In this document: positions 10,960 through 21,439 of the stretch, piece by piece
Layout: each line of letters opens with the position of its first letter
Position numbering within the stretch: the stretch's first letter is position 1
Assembly (NCBI GenBank): GCA_036971615.1
Contig: JAYKKR010000029.1
Location: forward strand, 186,001 to 250,000
Length of the DNA stretch: 64,000 nucleotides
Source: Amyloporia xantha
Lineage: Eukaryota > Basidiomycota > Agaricomycetes > Polyporales > Adustoporiaceae
Direction: 5' to 3'
The notes under the pieces: model-generated
Database searches by the model: none
Told to the model about the DNA's origin: nothing
What the model saw: only the letters and a program-made list of their open reading frames with translations
Made by a program: the position numbers and the translations under genes

Positions 10960-11740
10960 CCTCCCTCGACGCTCTCCCCTCGACGCTCCCGGTTCAACGC
11001 CGCTGCCCACTCGGCACTCTACGCTCCTCACAGGACACTCCCTACTCGACGCTGGACGCTCCCGGCTCGACACTCGACGATCGACGCTCCCGGCTCGACG
11101 CTCCCGGCTGCCCGCTCGACGCTCCCCTCTCGACGCTCGACAGTCCCCGTTGCTCGACTCCCCCTGCCCGCCTATCCTCCCTCGCCCTGCCCCAGCGCGC
11201 TCGCTCGTCCATCCTCGCCCCGCCCACCTGTTCTCCCTCGCCCTGCGCCCGCGCGCTCGCTCGTCCGTCCTCGCCCCGCCCACCCGTCCTCGTTCGCCGC
11301 TCGCCCCGCCCGTGCGCGCTCGTCTCGACGATCGACGCTCCCCATTCGACGATTGCCGCTCCCCCCTCGACGCTACTCAAAGCTCCAGCTTGAGGCCGCT
11401 CCCCACTCCCCGCTCAACGCTCCCTGCTCCCCGTTCCTCGACGCTCGACGCTCCCGCTCAACTCCCCTCTCTACTCGACGCTCCCCCCTGTCCCCACCCC
11501 ACCGCTTGTTCGACCCCATCCCGCCGCTCGTATGTTCGACCCGCCGCTCGTACGACCCAGCCCCGCCGCTCGTATGACCCAGCCCCGCCGCTCGTACGAC
11601 CCAGCCCCGTCGCTCGTACGTCCGACCCGCCGCTCGTACGACCCCACCCCGCCGCTCGTATGTTTCCGACCCGCCACTCGTCTGTCTCCGCCCCGCCACT
11701 CGTCTGTCTCCGCCCCGCCGCTTGTACGACCCCGCCCCGC
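10960..11740. repeat. Minisatellite arm of element A (right)
   Basis: CGACGCTCCC-type repeats run to about 11490, followed by CCGCCGCTCGTACGACC-type repeats to about 11740. These are the reverse complements, in mirrored order, of the two repeat families in the left arm. Copy numbers and fine sequence differ between arms. Confidence 0.75.
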
Positions 11741-12190
11741 CGATCGCCGTAATTTCGCCCTGCCTCAGTTCGGTCCTCACCGTACTCACATATGCTCTGC
11801 CTGCCGAACATTTGCTTGGCCCCGCCGTACGTACGCACACGCCGCCCTGCTGTATTATTTGCTTTAGCTAGTGAAATAAATATACATTTCATGAATGTTT
11901 ATGAATTTCTGTGAATTTATTGATACCAAAATGATCATATATACTCAAAAAATACATTTTGCCATGCAATAAATAACACAGGACCCTCGGAATACATGCT
12001 TACCAAATGTAGTAACTAGCCGTGGTGCCGAGGGGGCCCTACGGCGAAGGCTAGGAGGCCCCGGAGGGTCCGGCGAAGCCCCTGGAAATGATGCACCAGA
12101 GTGCAGGCAGATAGCCTGCCTGGTGCATAACGGGTCTGGGGGCTTATCCGCTGTTTGGTGCACCAGGTATACATAAGTTGGTGGAGCGGC

Positions 12191-13409
12191 TGCGTGGAGC
12201 CACACCGTCAGCGTTGGGTCGGGGGTGCAGGGACGGCGTGGGGTGCAGGGACATCGGCGGGAGCGACTCTCCCACTCCCTCCTCTCCCTCTCCTTTCTCC
12301 CTCCCCTCCTCTCTCCCCCTCTTGGTGAGCGACGGCGAGCGCCGGTTAGGGCGAAAAGTAGGTGACACACGTACATTGGTGGGGCGCGAACGTCGGCGCG
12401 GGGAGAGGAGGTCGGCAGGGAGAGAGAGCCTCATCAAGCCCAGCGAGCGACGGACGGGGAGCGAGGAGCGAGGACACGGCAGCGGCGGAGCGAGACAAGG
12501 TTGGCGGGGCACGAACGACGGCGCCAGTGTGCAAACGTCGGCCGTGCGAGAGGATGTCGGCGGCGCGAGGGGACGTTATGCGCTAAGAGCGCATCGACGG
12601 TGCGAGAAGGGGTTGTGCGTGAAGAGCGCAGCAACGGCGCGAGGAGGGGTTGTGCGCGCGGAGCGCAGCGGCAGCGGCGCAAGGAGACGTCATGCGCGCG
12701 GAGCGCAGGCGCGGCGCGAGGAGGGGTTGCAGCCGCAGATGGACGGGGAGCGACAGGGCAGGGAGCGAGTCTCCCTCTCCCTCTCCTCGCTGTTCTCTCT
12801 CCTACTCCTCTCACACTTTCCTCTCCCTCTCTCTCCCTTCTCCCTTCCCCTTCTCCGTCGGTAGGACGTGAACGTCGGTGCGGCGCGAACGTCGGTGCGG
12901 CGCGAAAGTCGGCGATGGCTGCCACGAGAACGTCAGTGCGAAAGGACGTCGGTGCGAGAGGACATCGGCGGGGCACGATCGACGGCGCATCGGGGAGGGC
13001 GCGAGGACGACGGCGGGGAGGTGAGAAAGGAGGCAACGAGAAAGTCAGCGATCGAACAAGGGCGACAGTGTGAACGACACGTACCTTTGTTGTTTTGTTA
13101 TAGTCTCGCCCACTCTGCTTTTCCACTCACCCCGCGTGTCACTTTGCGCAGGAGACCTGCAGGGCAGAGAGACGCGAACGCCAGGGCAGGCAGTGCCGTG
13201 AGACCGGTAGCACCAAGAGGACGGCCGCGCAGATATGACAAGAGGGGAGGCGTCTCGCTAGAAGAGAGCTAGAACATGGAGGGATCGATGCGAGGGCGGC
13301 GAGAAGAGTGGTGTCGCGAGACAAGCAAGCAAGCAGTGCAGCGCAAAAGCCAGGGCAGACGGCGGAAGACACAGACAGAGAGAGCTCACGCTGTGAGGAA
13401 GCGCCTTGG
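12191..13409. other. GC-rich low-complexity repeat DNA, no gene
   Basis: This continues the GC-rich tract interrupted by element A, with many short GACGTCGG and GCGCGAACGTCGG variants and pyrimidine-rich patches such as 12260-12320 and 12770-12855. Frames of 130-230 codons exist on both strands but are all low complexity. Confidence 0.6.
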
Positions 13410-13463
13410 CTTCCCAAAACGGGTGTCAGTCTGTCATGACAGACTGACACCCGTTTTGGGAAG
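13410..13463. repeat. Perfect 54-bp palindrome upstream of the TET/JBP-like gene
   Basis: The 27-nt arm at 13410-13436 is followed with no spacer by its exact reverse complement at 13437-13463 (core CTGTCATGACAG). It ends 74 bp before the start codon of the oxygenase gene. It may be a transposon end or a site that forms a cruciform. The function is unknown. Confidence 0.95.
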
Positions 13464-13537
13464 GTTGCTGGCGCGTTCGCGTTCGTTGACCTGCGCCGTC
13501 GTCTTCGTCGATTTTGTCGATTCGCTGTGCGCTCTAG

Positions 13538-16500
13538 CATGGCTGGGGACCCTCCGTGTTTCTTTGGATTATCGGACTCGGATATCCAAACTCTTGTGGA
13601 CTTTGTGCGAACACAGCCCCTGCACGCTCTGCCTCCTGCTGTGCTTGATGTACTCAACAGCCTTGACGGTGCTGCTCGAGCTGGTGCTACTCATCTAGGT
13701 GCTCCTCAAGGCCTAGGTATCACAAGTAGTCATGCCTACTTGACTCCTGCACCCTCCCGTGGCCCTAGCCTTGCCCCTGTGCAGATACAGGCTAATGAGG
13801 GGACTCACACTGTCGTAAGTCGTACAGCCTATTTCACCTCAAATCAACGGACTACATTCCTACTTTATGCTACTAGGCTCCGGGGCCTCCACTCCTAGTA
13901 GAAGCCCCGGATGAAGTGCATGCTGGCATGCGTACTCGCCGCATGCGCACTCGTGAGGCAGGCAATCCAGACGAGCCTCCTCCGAAGAGGCACAAACCTC
14001 GTAAGTCCGATTGTGCGACACGAGGGGGGATACCACTGCCTCCAGTGAACCCAGTGGACCCCTTAGATGTCCCAGAAAATGACAACGAGGACGCTGTGGC
14101 ATGGGATGGCCACCGACTTTGGCGTGCAGACACAGAGCCTGCTGTTCCAGGAGGGGAGGTGGGTCGGGAGGCTGCGCGGCTCATGTCACGCCTCGCTCTG
14201 GGCTCCATGAGCAATCTGGAGAGTGCAGATTGTCTTCAGTGGATGTCGAGCCTGAAGAACATGGTGGAGGGTCGTCGTGGACTGGACGAGGGCAGCTGTG
14301 CCTATGTGACCAACGACCTGTTCTCCTTGGTCAAACACGTCAATTACTTTGAGGGCATGAATACTGGGCTCTCATTCTTGGCAACTGTTTCCAAGATAGA
14401 GCTTGCGGCAAAGGTGCACAGGTGAGTTTCTAATTTCTATCTATCATGCATTTATCGCATGACCTTTTATATTCTCCCAGCATTGGGGCCCATGATCCTA
14501 AGATGAAGACCAGGTGTTTGTTCAATTCCAAGATTAAAGGCAATCCAGGCGCGCCGACACTGGGGACATTTACTGCATGGATATCCTTGGGCTACAAGTA
14601 TGCCGCTTTGGCCAGCGCAGGTATGTTTCCAATTTCCTATGTATTAGTGGCAATGATTGAAGCTCTTTTTCAGGATCGATTTATTTCCTCATGATCATGG
14701 CTGCTAGAGGTCTGCAACGTGACATGGGGCGGAAACATAATGATGTCATCCAAGCCGTTTGCAATGCACTCAGATTTCCTCAGAAAGGTAAGCGACTTGT
14801 ATTTTTTCTTCTGTATTATTATTCGCTCAATATTGAAATCAGATACCAACATCGGCAAGTTTATCATCAGGCGTATAATCCCCCTGGTTTCTTTTCTTAG
14901 GGGTTATATCCCCATTCGTGTCTCGGTTCTATTCTCCAGTGCGATACTGCAGGAGTGTGGCCTACCGACTGAAATAGATTGTAGAGATCTTGACCACTCT
15001 GACGCTTTCTTTGATCAGATTAAAGAAAGGTACGTGCACCTTAATCTGCTCAATGTTTGCATCTAATTCAATTTCAAGAACCTTTGCGTCGCTCACACGT
15101 AATCACACTGCATGGGCATCATGTCTTTCTCCTGTCGACGACAACGCAGAGGTGATGTCCCTTCATGTCATGGGACGCAATCTGCTCCATGCGACTGGGG
15201 GCTCCTCCATCTCACGTCCGCCTACTCCTCTGAGTGACTCTGACGATGAAAAGGCTAGTGAGCATCCAGTGTCGGACAACAACGATGATCTATTTGCGTC
15301 GACTCCCTTTGTTGCTAATCAGTTTGTATCGCCCGATCCAAGTTCTCAGAATTACCATGTTCTACGTACGCCTTTCAACTTTGACGCTCCTGCTAATCGA
15401 CACATTCCTTATCCGACTGGTGATGTGGATGCGCACCGTCAATGGACTAGCAATGAGCATCTTCAAGCCAGCCAAGCGTATATTGCACATACTCTTGAAG
15501 ACGCGGCACAATCTGTGAGTATTCATTCATTCTTGTTCTCTTTGCATCTTGCTTAGGATAGTACACTTCCTAGGTGAATGAGCTTTATACCTCTGATGGT
15601 GTCAAGGCGTATGCTGGAGACTATGTGCGTCTAGACCATGACTTGTTGGATGGGTAAGTGGTTTGAGCTTTCTCATTGCTTATCTTACTGTTTGGTTAGG
15701 CAAGAGATCGACATTCGTGACACGAATGACAAACTTTTGGCTTTCATAGCTTGCGACATGCCCAAAGACATGCGTGAAAGTTTGGTGTCAAATATTCAGA
15801 CAGCCCTTGCGGTTGGTACGCCTGAGGGTTATTCTCTTCATGACATGGACAGCTCGGTGCAAGATGGAGGTGCAGAGAGACACTTCCCTTGCATCCATTT
15901 CTCCTGGTATGCGCGCAATGTTACAAGGGTAAGATAGCATATCATATACTCCATATTGTTTAATTAATTATTGTTGCTGCATTCACAGGGAGATGACGCT
16001 CCAAAAGATATACATCCCTTGTATCTGCGTCGCGCCAATGCCTCTCACACCAATCATCAACAATTCGGCGCTTACATTTCCAAAGAGCTGCTGCAACATC
16101 AGGTTGAGTACGACAATCTTTGCAACTCGTTTCAAGAATTCTTTGATTGGATAAGAGTGAAGGTAAGCGTTTCTTTCACTGTTGTATCATCAGGAGCACT
16201 TACCTATTGGTGTTAGCTTGAGAGACGTCTGCCAGGAATTTGCAAGTCCTTGGAAGCATTTGTCGACTATCTGCCAGGGCGCGAGGTTTCCCCATGCCAT
16301 CCTTTCAGCGGATTCGTGCTCAACATCAATGTGGCCACTCATGCTCACAGAGATGTGAAAGATCTAGAGGCCTGCCTGGTACTTCCCATTGGTGATTTTG
16401 AAGGCGGCGAGCTCTGTTTTGTGGAAGCTGGTCTTGTTCTGCCTTTGCAGAATGGCGATTTGGTGGTATTTCTCTCAAAGCGTCTCACTCACTTCAATCT

Positions 16501-16642
16501 GCATTTCAAAGGCTCTAGGGCATCCATGGTTCTTCACTCAGATGGTGCTGGAGTCAAGTACAGTGAGAACATGGGTGGTTGGATGGAGCATAAGGATATG
16601 AGGTCGTCTTTACATTTGAGTTGGCGTTTGTCGAATTTGTAG
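13538..16642 (+). CDS. TET/JBP-type 2-oxoglutarate/Fe(II) dioxygenase (multi-exon)
   Basis: The gene has about nine exons with clear GTAAGT/GTGAGT donors and short introns (for example 13813-13890, 14423-14480, 15030-15080, 15927-15990). The last exon carries the double-stranded beta-helix signature. GFVLNINVATHAHRDVKD supplies the HxD iron ligands (H-R-D), FEGGELCFVEAGLVLPLQNGDLVVF forms the core strands, and LTHFNLHFKGSRASMVLHSD supplies the distal His and the Arg that binds 2-oxoglutarate. Fungal TET/JBP homologues oxidise 5-methylcytosine and, in mushroom genomes, are expanded together with KDZ/Plavaka-type transposons. The N-terminal part has a basic segment (EPPPKRHKPRKSD) and an acidic linker (SDSDDEKASEH). 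No premature stop was noticed. Enzyme activity is inferred from family resemblance only. Confidence 0.8.
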
Positions 16643-16644
16643 TG

Positions 16645-16880
16645 ATTTGTTTGTGCGCACAAACAAATGGAATGTCATGGCGCTTGTTGGCGACACTTAG
16701 TGTTGCCGCAACTCAGCCAGCCGGTGGCCGGCTGCCGCAGCCGCGGCTTCTGCATGATTATAGCTTAATATGGAAACTCAGCCGCCATTTTCAGCTCACT
16801 CAAGCTGTCGGAGTTAGCTCAAGTTGATGAAGCCATGTGCCGGCATGCAGCCGGCTCAAGTCGGCTCGAGTCGACTCCAG
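16645..16880. repeat. Hairpin cluster after the TET/JBP-like gene
   Basis: Starting two bases after the stop codon there is a perfect 24-bp palindrome at 16645-16668 (core TGTGCGCACA). GGCGACAC/GTGTTGCC (one G-T pair), CAGCCGG/CCGGCTG at 16718-16734, AGCCGCGGCT, GCCGGC/GCCGGC and GAGTCGACTC follow. The style matches the arrays at 3.6-4.4 kb and 34.9-36.3 kb. Confidence 0.75.
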
Positions 16881-16892
16881 TCGGTCAAAGAA

Positions 16893-17880
16893 TCACACAA
16901 GTTGGGGCGCGAGATCACCTAAGGCTGCGTACGAGATATAGCACGTTTGACCAACAATTTGTACCAACTTTTGCAATTCTATATCAACGTTCTTTGCATC
17001 TTCTCGATTCAGGGCAGTCTGGCCCATCATCTCCACAACCTTCTTTACCTCGATCCCGGGCCTGTCCACTACACATCGGTGATAAATAAACTCCTTCGCT
17101 GTGCTACTTGATGGCGGCGCTATGGCCACAAAAACTCATATGGAAACCAAGCGTTCAAATGCCTGACAGACAGAATTGCATATTTCAGCGAATCACACGG
17201 CATGAACAATCACGCACCTCCATGAGCACTTCTCGACTACAGCGCACCATCCCAATACTGCCGCCTTCGACCTAGACTAGCGCAGACTGAGATGCGTGGA
17301 CTTGGTCATGAAAGGCCTCGTGTAAAGTGTCGTGCCCTGACGTCTGCGCGTGCGTCGCAGCAGTAAGAAGGCATATCGCCGGATACGACAGGCTGACACG
17401 ATGTTAAAAAGGTGACTTTACGTACTTCAGTGCATCTAGTTAAAAGCTTACTAGAGAGGAAAGGAAATCGGGGAGGACAACGCCGTGATGCACTGGAGCT
17501 AGATGGCTGGTTTTGCTGCGAGAATTCCTTGTAGGGGCTTGGTGATCCGTGAACGACTTGAGCGGGTCTGGCTCTTGAGGGCAACATATTATTACGCAAT
17601 TCAGATTTGCTGGGTGACAGTGTCAATGTTCGAGTAGAATCATGAAATAGAACATTATTGCCTGACCGACTTCCATTAGCGTGGGGTACTGGAGAACCTG
17701 CGAGAAGACGCCTCGACGGCGTTACAGCTTCGACAGCTACAAGAATGGACGCGGGGTGAGAATATCCACAACGCACTGATCGACCCAGCGAGCGAGAGAC
17801 ATGCCTAAGCCCGAGTAAGACGGTGGACCACTGAGGTCTTCCTACATAAAGATATATCTTCTAGATTATTAAAACGAGTT
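16893..17880. other. Unassigned region with two weak minus-strand frames
   Basis: A minus frame at 17306-17776 (about 156 codons, Ser/Pro/Arg-rich, with LSPSKSELRNNMLPSR) and another at 16893-17129 (about 78 codons) are open. Neither resembles a known family to me. The first could be an exon of a small unknown gene. Confidence 0.3.
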
Positions 17881-17883
17881 TAC

Positions 17884-19316
17884 TTACACTCTGTATAGTC
17901 CAAACTGCCATCCCCACGTTACGGCGGACCGCGACGTTCCATCCGCAGTCGCTCCTTCTTTGTCCGGTACTGCTTGCCTGATGATATTAGTGAGGTTGGA
18001 GAAGTCCGGCAACATATTCTGAATACCTTTCAGCTTCAACGCGAGCATGAGCTCTGCCCAGTCAGATCCTGGCGGGAACACACCCAAGCCGTTCTTGGCT
18101 CCGGGAAGTCCCCCATTATCTTCCAAGCTTTCAGACAGTGCCCCAGGAGGCTTCTTCGCTGCTGCCCCGCCCCACCCAGCTGCCGTCGGGACGTTACGCA
18201 GAGCAGCGGTCGACGTGAGAAGGGTGTCGTCATCGTTGCTGCTGTGGCCCCGGCCAGAGTTGTTGGAGTTACTGAAAAACATTTCTCGTTGCTCGGACTT
18301 CATCTCGACGTCCTCCTGAACATCCATCAACTCTGCGCCACGACCGTTGCTACTGCTGTTGAAGCCGGAGGACCAGCCGCCCGGGCTGTTGGCATTGAGC
18401 AGCTCGTCGAGGGGAAGCTCAATCGTCGGCCGAATGATGCTGAAGCCGTCAGAATTAGCGTGGGTGCCAAGCCCAACACCTTCGCCGTACGTCATCGTGT
18501 TCGTGAGGGTAGGGGAGGGATACAGGAGAGCTGCAGGGCCAAAGTCGTTGGAGAATAGAGACGGAAATCAGAGAGCTGCAGAATGGTAAATGTTGTTGGA
18601 GTTCGCACTGGTGCGAGAGTCGTTGTCCGTTGCTGTCGGCTTGCGGCCGCGTTGGGTGAGAGGGGGGTCCTGGACCATGTCACCATTTGTGTCCTCGACG
18701 ATGGCAACTCGAGTCGCAAGCCTTCCTCACTTGAGGGGATTATCCTTGGACTTGGGCGATGGCTTCAAGTCTGGCTTCTTGACGGGGTAGCTGAAACGGT
18801 CGGCGGGGCCGGCTGGTCGACGCTAAAGGTAAACTGCATTCGATGAATTGTTCCGGGCCTGCCGTTCTGATTCGCCAGTCGCTCGCGCTCCTTTTCGGCA
18901 GCACGCTGCTGAATGAGCTCGGTAGAGTGGCTGCGTTTGAATCCTAGCGCTTGGAGCTCTTCAATGCTCCTGGAAAGCGTTGTGAGTCGACAAAGGGCTG
19001 GACGACAAAAGGGGTCACTACATACCGTCCCTTCTCCTTGTCAAGCTTGCCCCCCATGCATTTGGAGAGCTTCTTGAAGTCACACTTCGACTTGGCATTG
19101 TCGGTATCCACCATCAAGTTTTGGAGGTGCCACAGTCTCCAACTCAAGTTCTCTAGGCATTGGCCTTGCTCCAGGAAGCTTGCAACCTTGGTGCAAACCT
19201 GTAAAATTTTCAGCAAAGCACGGAGGACACCACAATGAAGGCTGTTTACCTTCCAGGTCATAGTCAACGAGTCCGCATCTCCAAGATTGCTAAAGGGGAC
19301 AAAGGACTTGTTTCCC
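17884..19316 (-). pseudogene. DUF1752 (AreA/GATA N-terminal type) gene, decayed
   Basis: An exon near 19316-19250 leads over a short intron into CTKVASFLEQGQCLENLSWR and LWHLQNLMVDTDNAKSK. This is the conserved DUF1752 segment found at the N terminus of fungal nitrogen-type GATA regulators. A 54-bp intron joins DKEKGR to SIEELQALGFKRSHS. After QPAPP near 18800 a one-base shift is needed to follow the protein-like frame (DRFSYPVKKPDLKP). That frame then meets two TGA stops, near 18731 and 18568, before running on through TNTMTYGEGVGLGTHANSD to the stop at 17884. Both TGA codons sit where Arg (CGA) fits. No GATA finger was seen. It is probably a duplicated, decaying copy. Confidence 0.65.
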
Positions 19317-19445
19317 TATAGTTTGTGAGAGAAGAAAAAAGTAAGTCCTGTTTCCCCGTCCGCGAAGACCACGGAGACCGACTTTGAATTTGAGATTGAG
19401 AATGGAGGGCATTGACCGAGCGCAAGGAGAGCAGGAAGAGGGAAA

Positions 19446-20281
19446 TCAGAGAACGAAGGGGGTGGGGACGGTTATAGGGAAAATAGAGCCGATGGAGGGC
19501 GTCAGAAGGGGACGGTCGAATATGAGCAGCCAAAACAGCCACTCTGCATCTGCGTCTGCAGCGACGTGATGGATCCGTTGTCGTCCACATCCATCTGTGC
19601 CCTTCTCCGCGCCTGTGTCGTCCTCCGCATCGTCCCGCTCGATCTCGATGTTCCAGTCCATCTCGTACTCGATCACGGTCCCTGCCGCTTTGGCGGTATG
19701 CTCCAGTGCCCACACCTCAATGTGTTCTGCCTCCGTGTGGTAGATCGTCCCTGGCGGGTTGAACGTCTTCGCATTTGATGTCACCAAGCGCAGGTCGTCC
19801 TGCGCGCGCCATCAGTGGGAGATCAGCAATAGAAGTGAGCTCGGGGGATGCACTGCAAACTCTTCGAGCGAGCGGTAGTGACCCTTCTCCGCCATCGTGG
19901 TCATGGTACCGAGGTCCATTGGCCGCTTCACAACGTGCATGTATCCTAGCACCTGTGACACATCCACAGGCTGCAAGAACAATGCATAGTCATCCTTCCT
20001 GTGCTCGCGACTTGGTCAGCATGCCTATCCCATGTAGATATCACTCACCTTTCAGCTGGAGAACGTTGAGAATGATAAGTAGTCTTCCGTGTGCAGGGAG
20101 GACCAAACAGAGAGTGGCTGTCGGTTACGCGGATAGGATGTCTTGGACAGTGGGTGGGAGCTGCAAGAATAGGCATGGATATTCCGGGGTCTACGCCATT
20201 CGATGCCATCCTGTCGAGGTGCTCCGCACTTGCCACTTTGAAGAGGTACACTGCCTGTTATGCGAAGAGACCCGGATCTAA
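19446..20281 (-). pseudogene. Bromodomain protein fragment
   Basis: The exon at about 19998-19854 encodes YALFLQPVDVSQVLGYMH and VVKRPMDLGTMTTMAEKGHY. A 54-bp GT-AG intron (19800-19853) joins it in frame to LRLVTSNAKTFNPPGTIYH, which contains the conserved Asn of bromodomain acetyl-lysine pockets. This covers most of a bromodomain. An upstream frame (20251-20045, with VYLFKVASAEHLDRMASNG) may be an earlier exon. Downstream the frame runs into unrelated sequence and then the DUF1752 gene. Without the usual N- and C-terminal parts I call it a fragment, but it could be part of a larger fused gene. Confidence 0.55.
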
Positions 20282-20462
20282 TGTGCGCGGCGAGACTGCA
20301 ATCAGCGTGATTTTTTGTCATGTACTATGCAACGTATACTGGCCTCTCAGTTGTTCGTTATAGTCGTCCCGACAGTGTAGTGTGAATCACTCCTCCTTCA
20401 CCTTGTACAAGTTTATCTACAGTAAAATATGTTTGTGATTGATACTCAGTCAAAAACTAAAC

Positions 20463-21078
20463 TCATCGACCTCCTGTGCAAATTGTCAGTAAAGGTCCAT
20501 GAACTGCACAATATAAGAGTGACAACATACCGTAGCTCGCATGCTGCAAACGCAGCTCCAAAACTTTGTCCGTGTCAAAATTGAAGTACTCATCCAAACA
20601 AACCTGCTTCTCCTGTCGTTTCATTTGAAGATCCCACTCGTGGAACGCATCGTAAGTTATAAACTCTCCTCGACTTTCCATCCATATGAAGCAAGGTTTG
20701 ATCCTGACTGTGTCATATTCAGGAATACAGCGCAGCGGGAGTGCAAACGGTTTGACTGTGGTAACTGGATGTGCTGGGATCGGGATTCTTGAATCGCAGA
20801 AGTCGACCGGTGCCCAGGACTCCATTTGCATCTTTTAATAATTAATACACTGCAATCGAATTGAGCTGCATCCTTACCCGTTCTCTCGGCCCATATTCAC
20901 CACTCAATATCTGTCCGGCACCACAGAGAGGGGCTGCCCAGAACCCTTGCCGGCCAAGTCTGGTCACAAAACATGGACGGGCCTTCTTCTGATACGCACC
21001 GCCCGACACTTGGGCGAAATGTTTACTACGAAGGATTAGCTTTACGATTGCAAGGTCGAACGAACGCAATGCGGTCAT
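20463..21078 (-). CDS. Hypothetical protein, two exons
   Basis: Exon 1 starts at 21078 (MTALRSFDLAIVKLILRSK) and runs to about 20880. A short intron leads to an exon starting about 20835 (MQMESWAPVDFCDSRIPIPA) that reads through FITYDAFHEWDLQMKRQEK to the stop at 20463, with a possible further intron near 20535. I do not recognise the family. It lies downstream of the next gene on the same strand and could be a shortened relative of it. Confidence 0.4.
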
Positions 21079-21439
21079 CGTGGTTGCGGATGGAGGTGAG
21101 AAAGGCGGTGTCTTTGTTTAGAGATTTCGAAGGTGACAGGAAAGTAGGAGTGCTTGTTTGCGTTGTGTAAGCGTCTCTATTCGAGATGTCAGAAGTCGCG
21201 AGAAAGGATTAATCACTGATTGGCAAGTATTTCTTCAGGAAAGGAAAGATATCAGTGGCAGGACTGCTGTATGTAGATTGAAGACTTACCATCGCATCAG
21301 AAACCAACAGTCAGATTCAGTAGATTCAATAAGCTTATAACTGTCAAAATGAACAACAAACAGATTGCTGTAGTGTAAAACTATGTGTTTCACATTGCAC
21401 AAGACACCTACGTAAAGCTAACGACATTACATGACAAGA

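Larger units (their letters stand above)
8733..12183. mobile_element. Fold-back DNA element A (3.45 kb) with 7-bp target duplication
   Basis: The seven bases GAGCGGC flank both ends (8726-8732 and 12184-12190). The left end is CAGCTGCTTCTGTAC and the right end read inward is CACCAACTTATGTA. At least 160 bp of each end are near-identical inverted repeats, containing GCGGATAAGCCCCCAGACCC, a GTTATGCACCAGGCAG block and TGGTGCATCA. Further in, the arms stay roughly complementary: GC-rich minisatellites (9058-9830 against 10960-11740) and a GACGTCCCGCTGCTGCC block (about 9980 against 10770). No transposase frame was found, so it is probably non-autonomous. Its ends match element B at 38703-40881. 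Confidence 0.8.

Noticed and set aside
9037..11840. Long ORFs of 150-300 codons on both strands in element A
   Set aside because: All are Ser/Arg/Pro or Gly/Arg low complexity from stop-poor minisatellites, with equal openness on both strands.
8733..12183. Assigning the fold-back elements to the hAT superfamily on the basis of CAG-type ends
   Set aside because: The target duplication is 7 bp in both elements rather than 8, and the hAT gene in the window shows no such termini.
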